A stretch of DNA of 64,000 bases, taken from positions 1 through 64,000 of the IMG/VR virus record IMGVR_UViG_3300032315_000470, one strand, 5' to 3'. Each line of letters begins with the position of its first letter. Position 1 is the first letter of the stretch. The DNA comes from a virus. The notes beneath the pieces are model-generated. The model was given only the letters and a program-made list of their open reading frames with translations, did not search any database and was not told the DNA's origin. The translations under genes were made by a program, and so were the position numbers. This document shows positions 30,666-39,688 of the stretch, in pieces.

Positions 30666-31501
30666 TCATTGGTGCATTTACAAATTACAATTACAATCAA
30701 CTAAAGCCTTGGGTTGAATCGATTGATGAACTGTATGGTTCAGACAACATCGAAAAGGTAATGGTTGTTGGTAATGCTTCACAAGAAACTAAAGATGAAC
30801 TAATAAAGAGAAATTTCACTTTAGTTGATATGCCACAAGCAAATATTCCTGTGCATGTTCTTCGTTTTCTTTCCATATACGAATATCTAAGAACAAACTA
30901 TAACAAATATCGATATGTGGTTACCACAGATGTTAAAGATGTATATTTTCAAAAGAATCCATTTCAATGGTTAGAAAACAATTTGGGTTCTTGTAAATTG
31001 GTTGCCGGTTCAGAAGGTATGAGATACAAAGATGAGCCTTGGGGTAATGAGAACTTAATGCAAGCCTATGGTCCGTATGTACACAGTCTATTCAAAGACA
31101 ATACAATTTACAATGTAGGAACGATTGGTGGTGAATCGGAGTATGTTAAAGACCTAGTGTTCAACATCTTCACTAATGCCACCAACCGTCCAATTCCTAT
31201 CGTTGACCAAGCGGTATACAATGTACTAATCAATACTGTACCATATAGTGACATTACTTATTTCGCATATCAATTAGATGGATGGGCAGTTCAGGCCGGC
31301 ACAACAGTAGATCCATCCAAAATAGAACAGTTTAGGCCACATCTACTAGAAGCTGAGCCTAAATTTGAAGATGGTGTTGTTAAAACATCTTTGGGACAAC
31401 CTTTCTGTATTGTGCATCAATATGACCGAGTACCTGAATGGAAAAAGTTTGTTGAAAAAAAATATGGACAAGAAGATTTAATTACTTTTAGGACAATATA
31501 A
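30644..31501 (+). CDS. glycosyltransferase-like protein
   Basis: A 285-residue protein starting at GTG inside the end of the previous gene (22-base overlap; GGAG upstream). DLIIGAFTNYNYNQLKPWVESI, then YRYVVTTDVKDVYFQKNPFQWLE (DVKDVYF as the DxD-like site), and LVAGSEGMRYKDEPWGNENLM are features of nucleotide-diphospho-sugar transferases of phage and surface-polysaccharide loci. Confidence 0.6.
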   Translation: MASKKDLIIGAFTNYNYNQLKPWVESIDELYGSDNIEKVMVVGNASQETKDELIKRNFTLVDMPQANIPVHVLRFLSIYEYLRTNYNKYRYVVTTDVKDVYFQKNPFQWLENNLGSCKLVAGSEGMRYKDEPWGNENLMQAYGPYVHSLFKDNTIYNVGTIGGESEYVKDLVFNIFTNATNRPIPIVDQAVYNVLINTVPYSDITYFAYQLDGWAVQAGTTVDPSKIEQFRPHLLEAEPKFEDGVVKTSLGQPFCIVHQYDRVPEWKKFVEKKYGQEDLITFRTI

Positions 31502-32028
31502 TGGACTTTGAAAAAGAATATCAAGATGCGTGTGTGAGGGTTACGGATATACATGAACACTTACCAGTTTTATCTGATTTAACCTCACAATGTAATTATG
31601 TAACCGAACTTGGTGTTGGTTGGGCTCAAAGCACAAGAGCATTTCTCCGTCACGATGTTACGTTACATAGTTATGAATATCTTCCGCAACCAGGAATTGT
31701 AGATTTCTTTATTCAAGCCAGAAATGCTGGTCGTAATGTTGCTTTGCATATTGCTGATACTAGAAAAGTTGAGATTGAGCCTACAGACTTATTATTTGTT
31801 GATAGTTTACACATCTACGAACAAGTGAAAACCGAATTAGAATTACACGCAGATAAAGCAAAAAAATATATTGTATTTCACGACACAACATCTTATGCCG
31901 ATAATGGTGAGTTCGGCGGCAAAGGCATTTGGCCTGCCATTCAAGAATTCATTGATTCACATTCGGAATGGCAATTGGTTGAAAGAAGAACAAATAATAA
32001 CGGACTAACAATATTAAAACGAGCATGA
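31501..32028 (+). CDS. SAM-dependent methyltransferase-like protein
   Basis: A 175-residue Rossmann protein: YVTELGVGWAQSTRAFLRH (motif I, E-L-G-V-G), LHSYEYLPQPG, LLFVDSLHIYEQVKTELELHADKAKKYIVFHDT. This is the Methyltransf_24-type layout (D-S-x-H-x-Y...H-D). It probably methylates a sugar or small acceptor within the cassette. Starts on the last base of the preceding stop. Confidence 0.68.
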   Translation: MDFEKEYQDACVRVTDIHEHLPVLSDLTSQCNYVTELGVGWAQSTRAFLRHDVTLHSYEYLPQPGIVDFFIQARNAGRNVALHIADTRKVEIEPTDLLFVDSLHIYEQVKTELELHADKAKKYIVFHDTTSYADNGEFGGKGIWPAIQEFIDSHSEWQLVERRTNNNGLTILKRA

Positions 32029-32792
32029 GTATATCTTTTTTTCATATAGCTGCATATACTAAGTCTGCTGAAGTTATTGTTGAATCGGCGAGAAAACATC
32101 ATCCAAAAGATTTTTATTTTCTTGGTGTTGATGGAGAACACGACATTGCTGAATTTGCAAAAAATAATGATTGCCATTATAAAAAGTTTACACCAATAGG
32201 ACCACCAATATATCCACAAGGTTGGAACTTAGATAGGTCATTAGAATTTTTGGACCGTTTTTACACCACCTGTCAACTATCAAAGGCATCCCACATAATT
32301 ATGATGGAAGATGATGTATTGATATTGAAACCTATTACCGTGAATCCTGAATGGGAACATGCTTGTGCTGACACAAAAGTTGGTAATATAATACCCGAAC
32401 CGGTTCACGATTTAATTGAACAACATTGTGGTAAACGGCCAACATTTAAACAATATGGTGCCGGTGGAGGTTCAATATTTAAAGTTAAAACATTTATGGA
32501 TCACTATGATACAAATATTGAATGGTTTAAAAAACATTTTGATGAAATACAATCTTATTATCCAACCATAGGTTATTTGGATTGTTTTATGAATGTCTAT
32601 TATTTTTTAGCTGGCAAAGATTATTGTGTAAATTATCGTAGAGCTGACACACATAATCATAAAGCAGGATTTGATTATGAAAAATTTATAGACAATTTAC
32701 CAAGCGATGTTGAGATTTTAAATAATTATAAAAAATATTATTTTAAAACCAATGATGAGGTTATAACATTTAACACAGAGCAACTAGTATGA
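32025..32792 (+). CDS. glycosyltransferase-like protein
   Basis: A 255-residue protein. SISFFHIAAYTKSAEVIVESARKHHP, then ASHIIMMEDDVLILKP (EDD near residue 91) as the DxD-type metal site, then GAGGGSIFKVKTFMDHY and YLDCFMNVYYF. The EDDV pattern is common in LPS-type glycosyltransferases. The gene is clearly more AT-rich in codon choice than its neighbours. Overlaps both neighbours by four bases. Confidence 0.6.
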   Translation: MSISFFHIAAYTKSAEVIVESARKHHPKDFYFLGVDGEHDIAEFAKNNDCHYKKFTPIGPPIYPQGWNLDRSLEFLDRFYTTCQLSKASHIIMMEDDVLILKPITVNPEWEHACADTKVGNIIPEPVHDLIEQHCGKRPTFKQYGAGGGSIFKVKTFMDHYDTNIEWFKKHFDEIQSYYPTIGYLDCFMNVYYFLAGKDYCVNYRRADTHNHKAGFDYEKFIDNLPSDVEILNNYKKYYFKTNDEVITFNTEQLV

Positions 32793-33586
32793 ACGACATT
32801 ACAATAGTTACTGCTTTTTTTGATATTGGTAGAGGTGATTGGACTCCAGAAAAAGGATTACCACACTATCTACAACGAACAAGTAAGACCTATTTGGAAA
32901 GATTTGGCCACTTAGCCAAGTTGGAAAATCCAATGGTTGTATATACATCTAAAGAATTTTCTGATGATATACGATTTTTAAGGCAAGATAGGCCAACCGA
33001 AATACTGATTATTGATTTCAATAATTCTTTTGAAAAACTCAAAGAAGAAGTTTCTAATGTACAAAAGAATCCAGAATATCAATCGAAAATAAATCCCATG
33101 CAAGTACGCAATCCAGAATATTGGAACGCTGATTATGTGGTAGTAAATGCTTTAAAGTCGTCCTTTGTTACAAGAGCTTTACAGAGCCAACTTATAAAAA
33201 CGGATTTGGTTGCTTGGTTAGATTTTGGTTACTGTCGTGATGCATCAACACTCAATGGTGTAAAAAAATGGAAATACAATTTTAACAAAGAGAAGATTCA
33301 TTTTTTCAATGTTAAAGATTATGTCGATGGTACATATATTCAAGATATTATTGCAAATAATGATGTACATATTACAGGCCCATGTATTGTTGCTAGTAAG
33401 GATATGTGGCCTACACTCGAAGCATTAGTTTACCATAGTATTACTGAACTAATTAAAAATGACTTGATTGATGACGACCAAACTTTGTTGTTGATGTCAT
33501 ACTTACAAAAACCTGAAATATTCGAATTACATAGAGTTTCTGGTGATGATTGGTTTGTAGCTTTTAAGGAATATAATGAAGATTAA
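32789..33586 (+). CDS. HtrL/YibB-like protein
   Basis: A 265-residue protein. It begins DITIVTAFFDIGRGDWTPEKG and has YLERFGHLAKLENPMVVYTS and LVAWLDFGYCRDA, the layout of the HtrL_YibB family (WlaTC-like), encoded in bacterial surface-polysaccharide loci and some phages. A GT-A-like fold is probable (WLDFG as a degenerate DxD). Exact activity unknown. Confidence 0.68.
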   Translation: MNDITIVTAFFDIGRGDWTPEKGLPHYLQRTSKTYLERFGHLAKLENPMVVYTSKEFSDDIRFLRQDRPTEILIIDFNNSFEKLKEEVSNVQKNPEYQSKINPMQVRNPEYWNADYVVVNALKSSFVTRALQSQLIKTDLVAWLDFGYCRDASTLNGVKKWKYNFNKEKIHFFNVKDYVDGTYIQDIIANNDVHITGPCIVASKDMWPTLEALVYHSITELIKNDLIDDDQTLLLMSYLQKPEIFELHRVSGDDWFVAFKEYNED

Positions 33587-34307
33587 AATTGATTGCACAG
33601 CCAACCTTGGCGATTTCTGTAATGCATTACCTGTAATATCTGGTATCTCAAAATATAAAAATGAAAAAATTCATCTTATCATTAGACCAGAAATGCGTAA
33701 GTTTAATGGCATCAAAGAGTTTTTAAAATATCAACCAATGATTGAAGATGTGGATTTCTCAGATGATTTACTTGTCTTTGGTGATGTCATGACAATTAGT
33801 TCATGGACTCGTATGGACCAAGAAGATTCAAATCGTCCTATTGAGACCTGTCGTTATGAAAATTGGGTAAACGATAATTACGGAATGTTATTTGAAGTTG
33901 ATGATAATTTTGAGATTCAAGTTTTCCCAATGTTTATTGATAATTTAAATGACAAAACTATTGTTGGTGATAGATGGTCTGCAAAACAAGATCCTAATGT
34001 TGATGCGAGGCGTTCTACCAATGTTATTGAGAATGGTGCAAATCTCGACCATGACAAGGTTGTATACATGGATTACTCAAAGCCACTAATGTATAATTGC
34101 AATCTTATTAAACAGAATCCCAATCCATTTATTACTACATTTACAGGTATTGGTATTATTGCTGACCTAATGAACAAAGAAACAATTGTTGGTTGGGATG
34201 AAGATATGAGGACTTGGGATGGCCATCCTGTTGAGTTTGATTTTAAACGACACTACTATGGTAATCGCAAATCAAAATTAGTTTATGTAAAAGATATTAC
34301 ACTATGA
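33576..34307 (+). CDS. GT-B-like protein, N-terminal-half type
   Basis: A 243-residue protein. KIDCTANLGDFCNALPVISGISKYKNEKIHLII is the G-D/N-x-x-x-x-L-P-x-I opening of GT9-type (heptosyltransferase-like) enzymes. The rest lacks the usual GT9 donor-binding C-terminal half. The next gene looks like the missing half. It overlaps both neighbours. Could act with the next product as a split enzyme. Confidence 0.45.
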   Translation: MKIKIDCTANLGDFCNALPVISGISKYKNEKIHLIIRPEMRKFNGIKEFLKYQPMIEDVDFSDDLLVFGDVMTISSWTRMDQEDSNRPIETCRYENWVNDNYGMLFEVDDNFEIQVFPMFIDNLNDKTIVGDRWSAKQDPNVDARRSTNVIENGANLDHDKVVYMDYSKPLMYNCNLIKQNPNPFITTFTGIGIIADLMNKETIVGWDEDMRTWDGHPVEFDFKRHYYGNRKSKLVYVKDITL

Positions 34308-35017
34308 TCATTAACATTGAACCAGGCACTTTTGGTACAATTCGTAATGGTGATATGATTGCTGTTGCGAATGTACTAGAACACATTAGAAAAACAAATA
34401 ACGATCCTACAATACAGTTTCATTTGAAACCAGGAAATGTTAGCTCAGACACACATTGTCAAACATTTTATGAGATAATGTTGAAGATGACTAACTATTT
34501 CTCCAAAGAAGAAGGTACAGAGTCTTTACCTTGGAGAAAGGTCAATGTTTGGGACTTTAGAGATATCTCTGGTGACCTGGTAAAAATACACAATGATGTC
34601 GAAATGCAGAAGAAGATTGTTATTTTTCCATTGTTTGATGCACCATACAACACATACCGAAATTGGCCAAAAGAATTATTACCACACTTGATTGAAAAGT
34701 ATAGTACCGAAGAATATAAAGATTATGAGAAAATAATCTGTAAGAAAGGTGAACCGACAGAAGGTTGCCCATTTGAAGGTTGGAGGTATTCTACCAACTT
34801 TGTTCAAAATTATTACCACATTACCACATCAGAAATCTTTATTGGTGGCGATACTGGTTCTAGCCATTTTGCTTGGGCTCTTGACAAAGGACCTAAAGAC
34901 CTGATATACTATAACTCCAGTAGGGGACTGATACATACTCTACCATTTTACCTATTGCAGGGAAAAGGTAGAATGACAAACTATTGGTTGGATTTTGAAA
35001 ATACAAAATGGAATTAA
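34304..35017 (+). CDS. GT-B-like protein, C-terminal-half type
   Basis: A 237-residue protein. The C-terminal part EIFIGGDTGSSHFAWALDKGPKDLIYYNSS matches the GT9 donor-site pattern (G-x-D-T/S-G-x-x-H-x-A-x-A). The N-terminal part (IINIEPGTFGTIRNGDMIAVANVLEH) looks like a Rossmann half. Last gene of the sugar cassette. A gene-free stretch of 124 bases with late promoters follows. Confidence 0.5.
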   Translation: MIINIEPGTFGTIRNGDMIAVANVLEHIRKTNNDPTIQFHLKPGNVSSDTHCQTFYEIMLKMTNYFSKEEGTESLPWRKVNVWDFRDISGDLVKIHNDVEMQKKIVIFPLFDAPYNTYRNWPKELLPHLIEKYSTEEYKDYEKIICKKGEPTEGCPFEGWRYSTNFVQNYYHITTSEIFIGGDTGSSHFAWALDKGPKDLIYYNSSRGLIHTLPFYLLQGKGRMTNYWLDFENTKWN

Positions 35018-35071
35018 AAGACAACATTTGATGCACTATGTATCGAACCCAATCTTTCTACGATTTAGCTG

Positions 35072-35096
35072 TATAAATCCAAAAGTTGTATAAATA
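35072..35096 (+). promoter_or_regulatory. tandem late promoters
   Basis: TATAAATC (35072-35079) and a perfect TATAAATA (35089-35096) in the 124-base intergenic space before the internal-head-protein cluster. The second is 46 bases before the ATG. Confidence 0.7.
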
Positions 35097-35141
35097 AGCG
35101 AACGGCAACCAAAGTGTGTTGCAAATCTAGTAAGGAAATCA

Positions 35142-36332
35142 ATGTTATCATTTAAGTCATTCTTAAAAGAAGAATCTGAGACCGGTTCTGAACTTAAACA
35201 CATTCATCATGCCGAAGATAGACCTTTAATGCATGGTCATTCTGGTTTTGAACACGCTCATGCAGCTTTGATGAAAGCTCATGCACACATGACCGGTGGA
35301 CATAAAAGTACCAATTTGACAATGAAATATGATGGTTCACCATCCATTGTTTTTGGCCATCATCCTAAGAATAATAAATTCTTTGTTGCAACCAAATCGG
35401 CTTTCAATAAGAATCCAAAGATTAATCACACAGAAGCCGATATTGATAGAAATCATGGCCATGCACCAGGATTAGCAAAAACACTCAAACACGCTCTCAA
35501 ACATCTACCAAAAGTAACACCCAAACAAGGAGTGTTTCAAGGCGACTTGATGCACCATGCAGATACCAAAACACTACACGAAGGTTATCTAGCAGAAGCT
35601 AAAGGTGATGTTTCTTTCACACCAAATACCATCACATATACCGCTAAAGGTAAAGAAGCTGACAAGATTAAAAAGTCTAAAGTTGGGGTTGTGGTTCACA
35701 CCCAATATAGTCACGACTTGAAACACAATACACCCCATGTAGATACCAGTAAATTTAAAGAGCATCCAGATGTACACATTCATGGTGCTGAACATGACAC
35801 AAGTAAAGTTAAACACTCGGCAGAGAACGAGAAACACTTCCAGAAACATATGGCGGCCGCCAAAGAAATTCATGACACACATGGTCACAAAATGTATGAT
35901 TCTATACACAAAAATCATAGTGGAGAAGCTGGCCACCTATCGACATACATAAACAAGACAGTAAGACACGATGAAGTGCCTAGTGTAAAAGGTTTTAAAG
36001 AACACTTACATGATGTTCATTCTAAAATGGCTGCAAAAGTTAAAACTGATAAATCGAAATCAGAAAAAACAAAACAGGGAGAGTCTGAAATCTCTCATGT
36101 TGAAAAACACAAAGCACATTATGGAAACTTATTGTCAATGCATCACCATTTACACCAAGCCAAAAACGCTTTGGTTAAATCATTAGAAACACATGAGGGA
36201 CATTACCAACACCATATTGAAGGTAAAAAGTCTAAACCTGAAGGTTTCGTAGTTCATCACGACAGTCAACCAACCAAATTGGTTAACCGTGCTGAATTTG
36301 CTAAACAAAATTTATTAAAAGTTAGAAAATGA
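35142..36332 (+). CDS. ligase-like nucleotidyltransferase, putative internal head protein (DUF6267-like)
   Basis: A 396-residue His/Lys-rich protein. The N-terminal peptide MLSFKSFLKE (L8-K9-E10) matches the capsid-targeting peptide of T4 internal proteins. Motifs in the order of covalent nucleotidyltransferases are MKYDGSPS (motif I, Lys62-x-Asp-Gly), VFQGDLM (Gly134-Asp-Leu), EGFVV (motif IV, Glu367) and KLV (motif V, Lys379). I associate this type with the DUF6267 phage family. The inference is a nucleic-acid or RNA-ligase-type enzyme carried in the head. Lys62 would be the adenylated residue. Driven by late promoters at 35072-35096. It overlaps the next gene by four bases. Confidence 0.55.
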   Translation: MLSFKSFLKEESETGSELKHIHHAEDRPLMHGHSGFEHAHAALMKAHAHMTGGHKSTNLTMKYDGSPSIVFGHHPKNNKFFVATKSAFNKNPKINHTEADIDRNHGHAPGLAKTLKHALKHLPKVTPKQGVFQGDLMHHADTKTLHEGYLAEAKGDVSFTPNTITYTAKGKEADKIKKSKVGVVVHTQYSHDLKHNTPHVDTSKFKEHPDVHIHGAEHDTSKVKHSAENEKHFQKHMAAAKEIHDTHGHKMYDSIHKNHSGEAGHLSTYINKTVRHDEVPSVKGFKEHLHDVHSKMAAKVKTDKSKSEKTKQGESEISHVEKHKAHYGNLLSMHHHLHQAKNALVKSLETHEGHYQHHIEGKKSKPEGFVVHHDSQPTKLVNRAEFAKQNLLKVRK

Positions 36333-38314
36333 AATCTTTTTTAGAGTTAGTCGAAGAAACAAAACAAGGCGAAAAACACCATGTAATGACCTTTGGTCGG
36401 ATGAATCCACCAACCACAGGTCATTTAAAGTTAATCGACAAAGTAAAAGAAGTCGCCGATAAAAATAAAGCCAGTCATTCTGTTGTGGTTTCTCACTCAC
36501 AAGATTCTAAGAAGAATCCACTATCTGGTGAAACCAAAGTCAAACATCTTAAAAGATATTCTCCAGGTACTCATATTGAATCATCCTCAAAAGAACATCC
36601 AACATTCTTACACCACGCAGAAAAGTTACACAAAGCTGGCGTCACCCATTTACACATGGTAGTTGGTTCTGACCGTGTTAAAGAAATGAAAGAAAAACTT
36701 AACCAGTATAATGGCACACATAAAGGTGCATTATACAACTTTAAGAAAATTACTGTACACTCAGCAGGTCATCGTGATCCTGATGCAGAAGGTTCTGAAG
36801 GTATGTCAGGCACCAAAATGCGTAGTCATGCGGCTTCAGGTAATTATAAAGAGTTTAAAAAAGGCGTTCCTGGTCATGTTGCCGACCACCATGCAAAAGA
36901 ACTCTATCATGATACACGCAAAGGTATGGGAATACACGAAAATATCAATCGTGGACTATTCAAGGCTATCTTTGTTACTGGTGGTCCAGGTTCGGGTAAA
37001 GATGTTATCATTCGTGAAGCCATTGCAGAATCAAGAGCAGTAGAATTGAATGCTACGCAAGCCTTTGATTACCTTGCGGATAAACAAAAACTTGCAGAAA
37101 AAACAAGTGATTTCCGTAGAGAATCTATCAGAAACCGTGGTCCTCTAATTATCAATGGACCAGCAGATAACATTGATAAGATTAACCATATTAAAGAAGA
37201 ACTGGAAGAATTAGGTTATTCCACAATGATGGTGTTTGTCAATACAACAAACGAAATTAGTCAAGAAAGAAACACCAAACTGTCTAGGATGATGGTCGAA
37301 TCGATTAGATATGACAAGTGGTCACAATCTCAGAAAAACAAAAGACTTTTTTCAGAATCTTTTGGTGATTTTATACAAATTGACAATACTGGTTCATTGG
37401 AATCAATTGAACAAGATATCACAAATACCTACATAAATATAAATGCATTTATAGAAAATAAATCCTATAATGAAGTATCATTATCATGGCTCGAAAACCA
37501 CGGTAAGTTAAATATAGGTGATAAACTCGATATTATTAAGGAAGAAAGAAATGTTCAAAGCGCTAATAAATTTATTCAGATCAAAACCAATCGTGGACTC
37601 AAAGCCGCCGGTCTCGGCAGTATCCCAGCCGACAATCGTGCAGGAGACCCCAACGCAGACGACATCAAGTGGGACGCACCAAAAAGAACAAAAACCTACA
37701 CGTTCCGAACCTACAGCGAAGAAAGCAAGCCCACGCTCACGATCAACCCAGTCCCAAAAGAAGCCAACTTCTCCAAAGACAAAGAAAAAGTAAAGAATAA
37801 AAAACGATATTCGGATGCCCCAACAGTAAGTCAAAGACTACGAAACACCACGGGTGTGGGGCCAGAATTCGATACACGCCAGCAGGGAACAGTATATCCC
37901 ATGTCCGGTCTTGGCGATGTAACATACAGAGAACAAAAAGAATTTAATAGTTTTAGAAAAACAATTAAAGAATACAAAGGATTTCAGAATGATACTTCCA
38001 TATCGGATATGGGAGTAGGTGGTGTTCTGAACGGTGCGACAAATTTTGAGCCCATGCAGTCTTATAAAGATGCAGAACGAAATATTGGTGTGGCTATTAC
38101 CAAAAAGAAAAAACCTGTAAAAGAAGATGCGGTGAGTAAGTTAGAAACTGGTTTAACTAAGTTACAGAAAACCGATTATGACACTATTGATAAGTTGATG
38201 ACAAGAATCTCTAAAGATGAGAAAACAACAGGTAAAGATTTACATGACGATTTTGTAAAAAAACACGGTAAGGTACCGGACAATTGGATAAAAGACAAAA
38301 AACAGGAGAAATAA
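36329..38314 (+). CDS. nucleotidyltransferase-kinase fusion, putative internal head protein
   Basis: A 661-residue protein with three parts. After an N-terminal MKSFLELVEE targeting-like peptide, residues ~18-170 form an HIGH-type nucleotidyltransferase: MTFGRMNPPTTGHLKLI and, later, MSGTKMRSHA (the S-x-T-K-x-R motif). Residues ~213-370 are a P-loop kinase-like domain (VTGGPGSGKDVIIREAI). The C-terminal ~290 residues are low-complexity with conserved blocks such as DAPTVSQRLRNTTGVGPEF. It resembles NMN adenylyltransferase fused to a nucleoside or ribosylnicotinamide-type kinase. A polynucleotide kinase role beside the ligase-like protein is an alternative. A second gene is nested at 37551. 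Confidence 0.62.
   Translation: MKSFLELVEETKQGEKHHVMTFGRMNPPTTGHLKLIDKVKEVADKNKASHSVVVSHSQDSKKNPLSGETKVKHLKRYSPGTHIESSSKEHPTFLHHAEKLHKAGVTHLHMVVGSDRVKEMKEKLNQYNGTHKGALYNFKKITVHSAGHRDPDAEGSEGMSGTKMRSHAASGNYKEFKKGVPGHVADHHAKELYHDTRKGMGIHENINRGLFKAIFVTGGPGSGKDVIIREAIAESRAVELNATQAFDYLADKQKLAEKTSDFRRESIRNRGPLIINGPADNIDKINHIKEELEELGYSTMMVFVNTTNEISQERNTKLSRMMVESIRYDKWSQSQKNKRLFSESFGDFIQIDNTGSLESIEQDITNTYININAFIENKSYNEVSLSWLENHGKLNIGDKLDIIKEERNVQSANKFIQIKTNRGLKAAGLGSIPADNRAGDPNADDIKWDAPKRTKTYTFRTYSEESKPTLTINPVPKEANFSKDKEKVKNKKRYSDAPTVSQRLRNTTGVGPEFDTRQQGTVYPMSGLGDVTYREQKEFNSFRKTIKEYKGFQNDTSISDMGVGGVLNGATNFEPMQSYKDAERNIGVAITKKKKPVKEDAVSKLETGLTKLQKTDYDTIDKLMTRISKDEKTTGKDLHDDFVKKHGKVPDNWIKDKKQEK
37551..37793 (+). 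CDS. overlapping-frame small protein (candidate)
   Basis: An 80-residue protein in the +1 frame inside the previous gene: amphipathic start MFKALINLFRSKP, then a Pro/Thr/Ser stretch (TPTQTTSSGT), then a Lys/Ser tail (RSTQSQKKPTSPKTKKK). AAGGA lies eight bases before its ATG. Over the same bases (about 37590-37760) the GC content is visibly higher than around it, as expected where two frames are constrained. Lacks a signal peptide or lipobox, so it is not a spanin. Confidence 0.4.
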   Translation: MFKALINLFRSKPIVDSKPPVSAVSQPTIVQETPTQTTSSGTHQKEQKPTRSEPTAKKASPRSRSTQSQKKPTSPKTKKK

Positions 38315-38315
38315 A

Positions 38316-39680
38316 ATGTTTGTCAATAAGTTAAAGATGGATAAAATTGCTGAAGCAGTTAAAAAGTGTATGGACGAAGCCGACTTGGAAGAAACGGGTC
38401 TACGCAAAGCCGCCTATGCTGCTCACACCAAAGGCGAAAAAATGTTTTCGTTTAAAGGCAAAACATATCCTGTTAAAGTTCAAGGCGAAGAAGTTTCATA
38501 TGGTAAAGAGATAAAAGAAGCTTCTTGTGAAGATGAAGTAAAAAAACATGAAAAAAGATTACATGGCAAAGATGGCGAAGTCAGTAAGCATGTAGATAAG
38601 ATGCACAAAGAAGAATTATCGCCAAAACAAAAGAAGATTGCTAAACTCAATCATCCAAAAGATGAAATTGATGCTGGTGATTTGGCCAAATTACGTGGTG
38701 AAGAAACTGAATTAGACGAAGCTGAAAAAGTGGCGACTGCTACAGGTATGAAAGTTTATGGTTCTTCTTATGGTGATTCAGCGAGAGCTCGCCGTGATCA
38801 AGTTAAGAAAGAAATTGATACAATCAAAGGTCCTACAACTAAACAACTAGTTGGTGTTGAAAAAGAAAAAGTTAAGAAAGAAGAATTCTTCAAAGATAAA
38901 TTAATCTCTAATTACATTGAAGAAGAATCTTTATTCGAAGATGAACTACAAGAAGTTCTTTCTAAAGATGCAACTGCTGGTGATTGGATTAGTGATTTTG
39001 TTCATTCAGATAATCCTAAGTTTGAAGGTAAATCTAAAAAGATGCGTCAAAAGATGGCACTTGCAGCCTACTATGCAAAAAAGAATGAATCGGTAGATGA
39101 TAGTTATCCTGTAACAACAGACACCGTTGCTGGCCGTATGCCAGGTGGAGTGTCAAATACCTTCAAACAATTCAAAGTGAAAGTTTCAGCTAAAGATAAA
39201 GAAGCGGCTGAAACAAAAAATACAATTCCAAACTCCGATCCAATGAACTTGACTGCTCGTGACCCACATGTTGGCCATGGTGGTTTGGTATCGATTCCTC
39301 CAGCAGGTGTTGTTCGTAAAGAAGAAGTTGAATTGGATGAAGCAACTCCACCAAAGAATACAGATGTTGCAGATAAATCTTACTTGAAAGATATGGGTAA
39401 AAAACCTACTGTTAAATCTGATCTGAAAAACTTCAAAAACTTTTTAACTGGTAAAAAAGAAACAAACGAAGGTAAACAACCAGAAACAGATAATGTTCCT
39501 TTTGTAACAAATGCAGACCAACCTCCTTTTGATGGTCCATACAAAAAAATTGATAAAACAACAACCGATAAATCTGGTGCGAAACACACACCAATGAGCC
39601 GTGCAAAAGATTTGGCTCAATCAGCAATGAAACGTGTTAAAACAGAAATGCTGGGTAAGGCTCCTGGTAATAACGGTTAA
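38316..39680 (+). CDS. putative processed internal head / scaffold-associated protein
   Basis: A 454-residue lysine- and glutamate-rich protein. The N-terminal MDKIAEAVKKCMDEADLEE is followed by AYAAHTKGEKMFSFKGKTYPVK, a short conserved unit. Repeated acidic linkers (EETELDEAEK, KEEVELDEAT) fit the [L/I]-x-E cleavage rule of the T4 prohead protease gp21 at LDE. Another unit, DWISDFVHSDNPKFEGKSKKMRQKMALAAYYAKK, resembles a short helical domain found in such phage proteins. AGGAG precedes the ATG. No enzymatic motif seen. Confidence 0.5.
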   Translation: MFVNKLKMDKIAEAVKKCMDEADLEETGLRKAAYAAHTKGEKMFSFKGKTYPVKVQGEEVSYGKEIKEASCEDEVKKHEKRLHGKDGEVSKHVDKMHKEELSPKQKKIAKLNHPKDEIDAGDLAKLRGEETELDEAEKVATATGMKVYGSSYGDSARARRDQVKKEIDTIKGPTTKQLVGVEKEKVKKEEFFKDKLISNYIEEESLFEDELQEVLSKDATAGDWISDFVHSDNPKFEGKSKKMRQKMALAAYYAKKNESVDDSYPVTTDTVAGRMPGGVSNTFKQFKVKVSAKDKEAAETKNTIPNSDPMNLTARDPHVGHGGLVSIPPAGVVRKEEVELDEATPPKNTDVADKSYLKDMGKKPTVKSDLKNFKNFLTGKKETNEGKQPETDNVPFVTNADQPPFDGPYKKIDKTTTDKSGAKHTPMSRAKDLAQSAMKRVKTEMLGKAPGNNG

Positions 39681-39688
39681 GGTACAAG

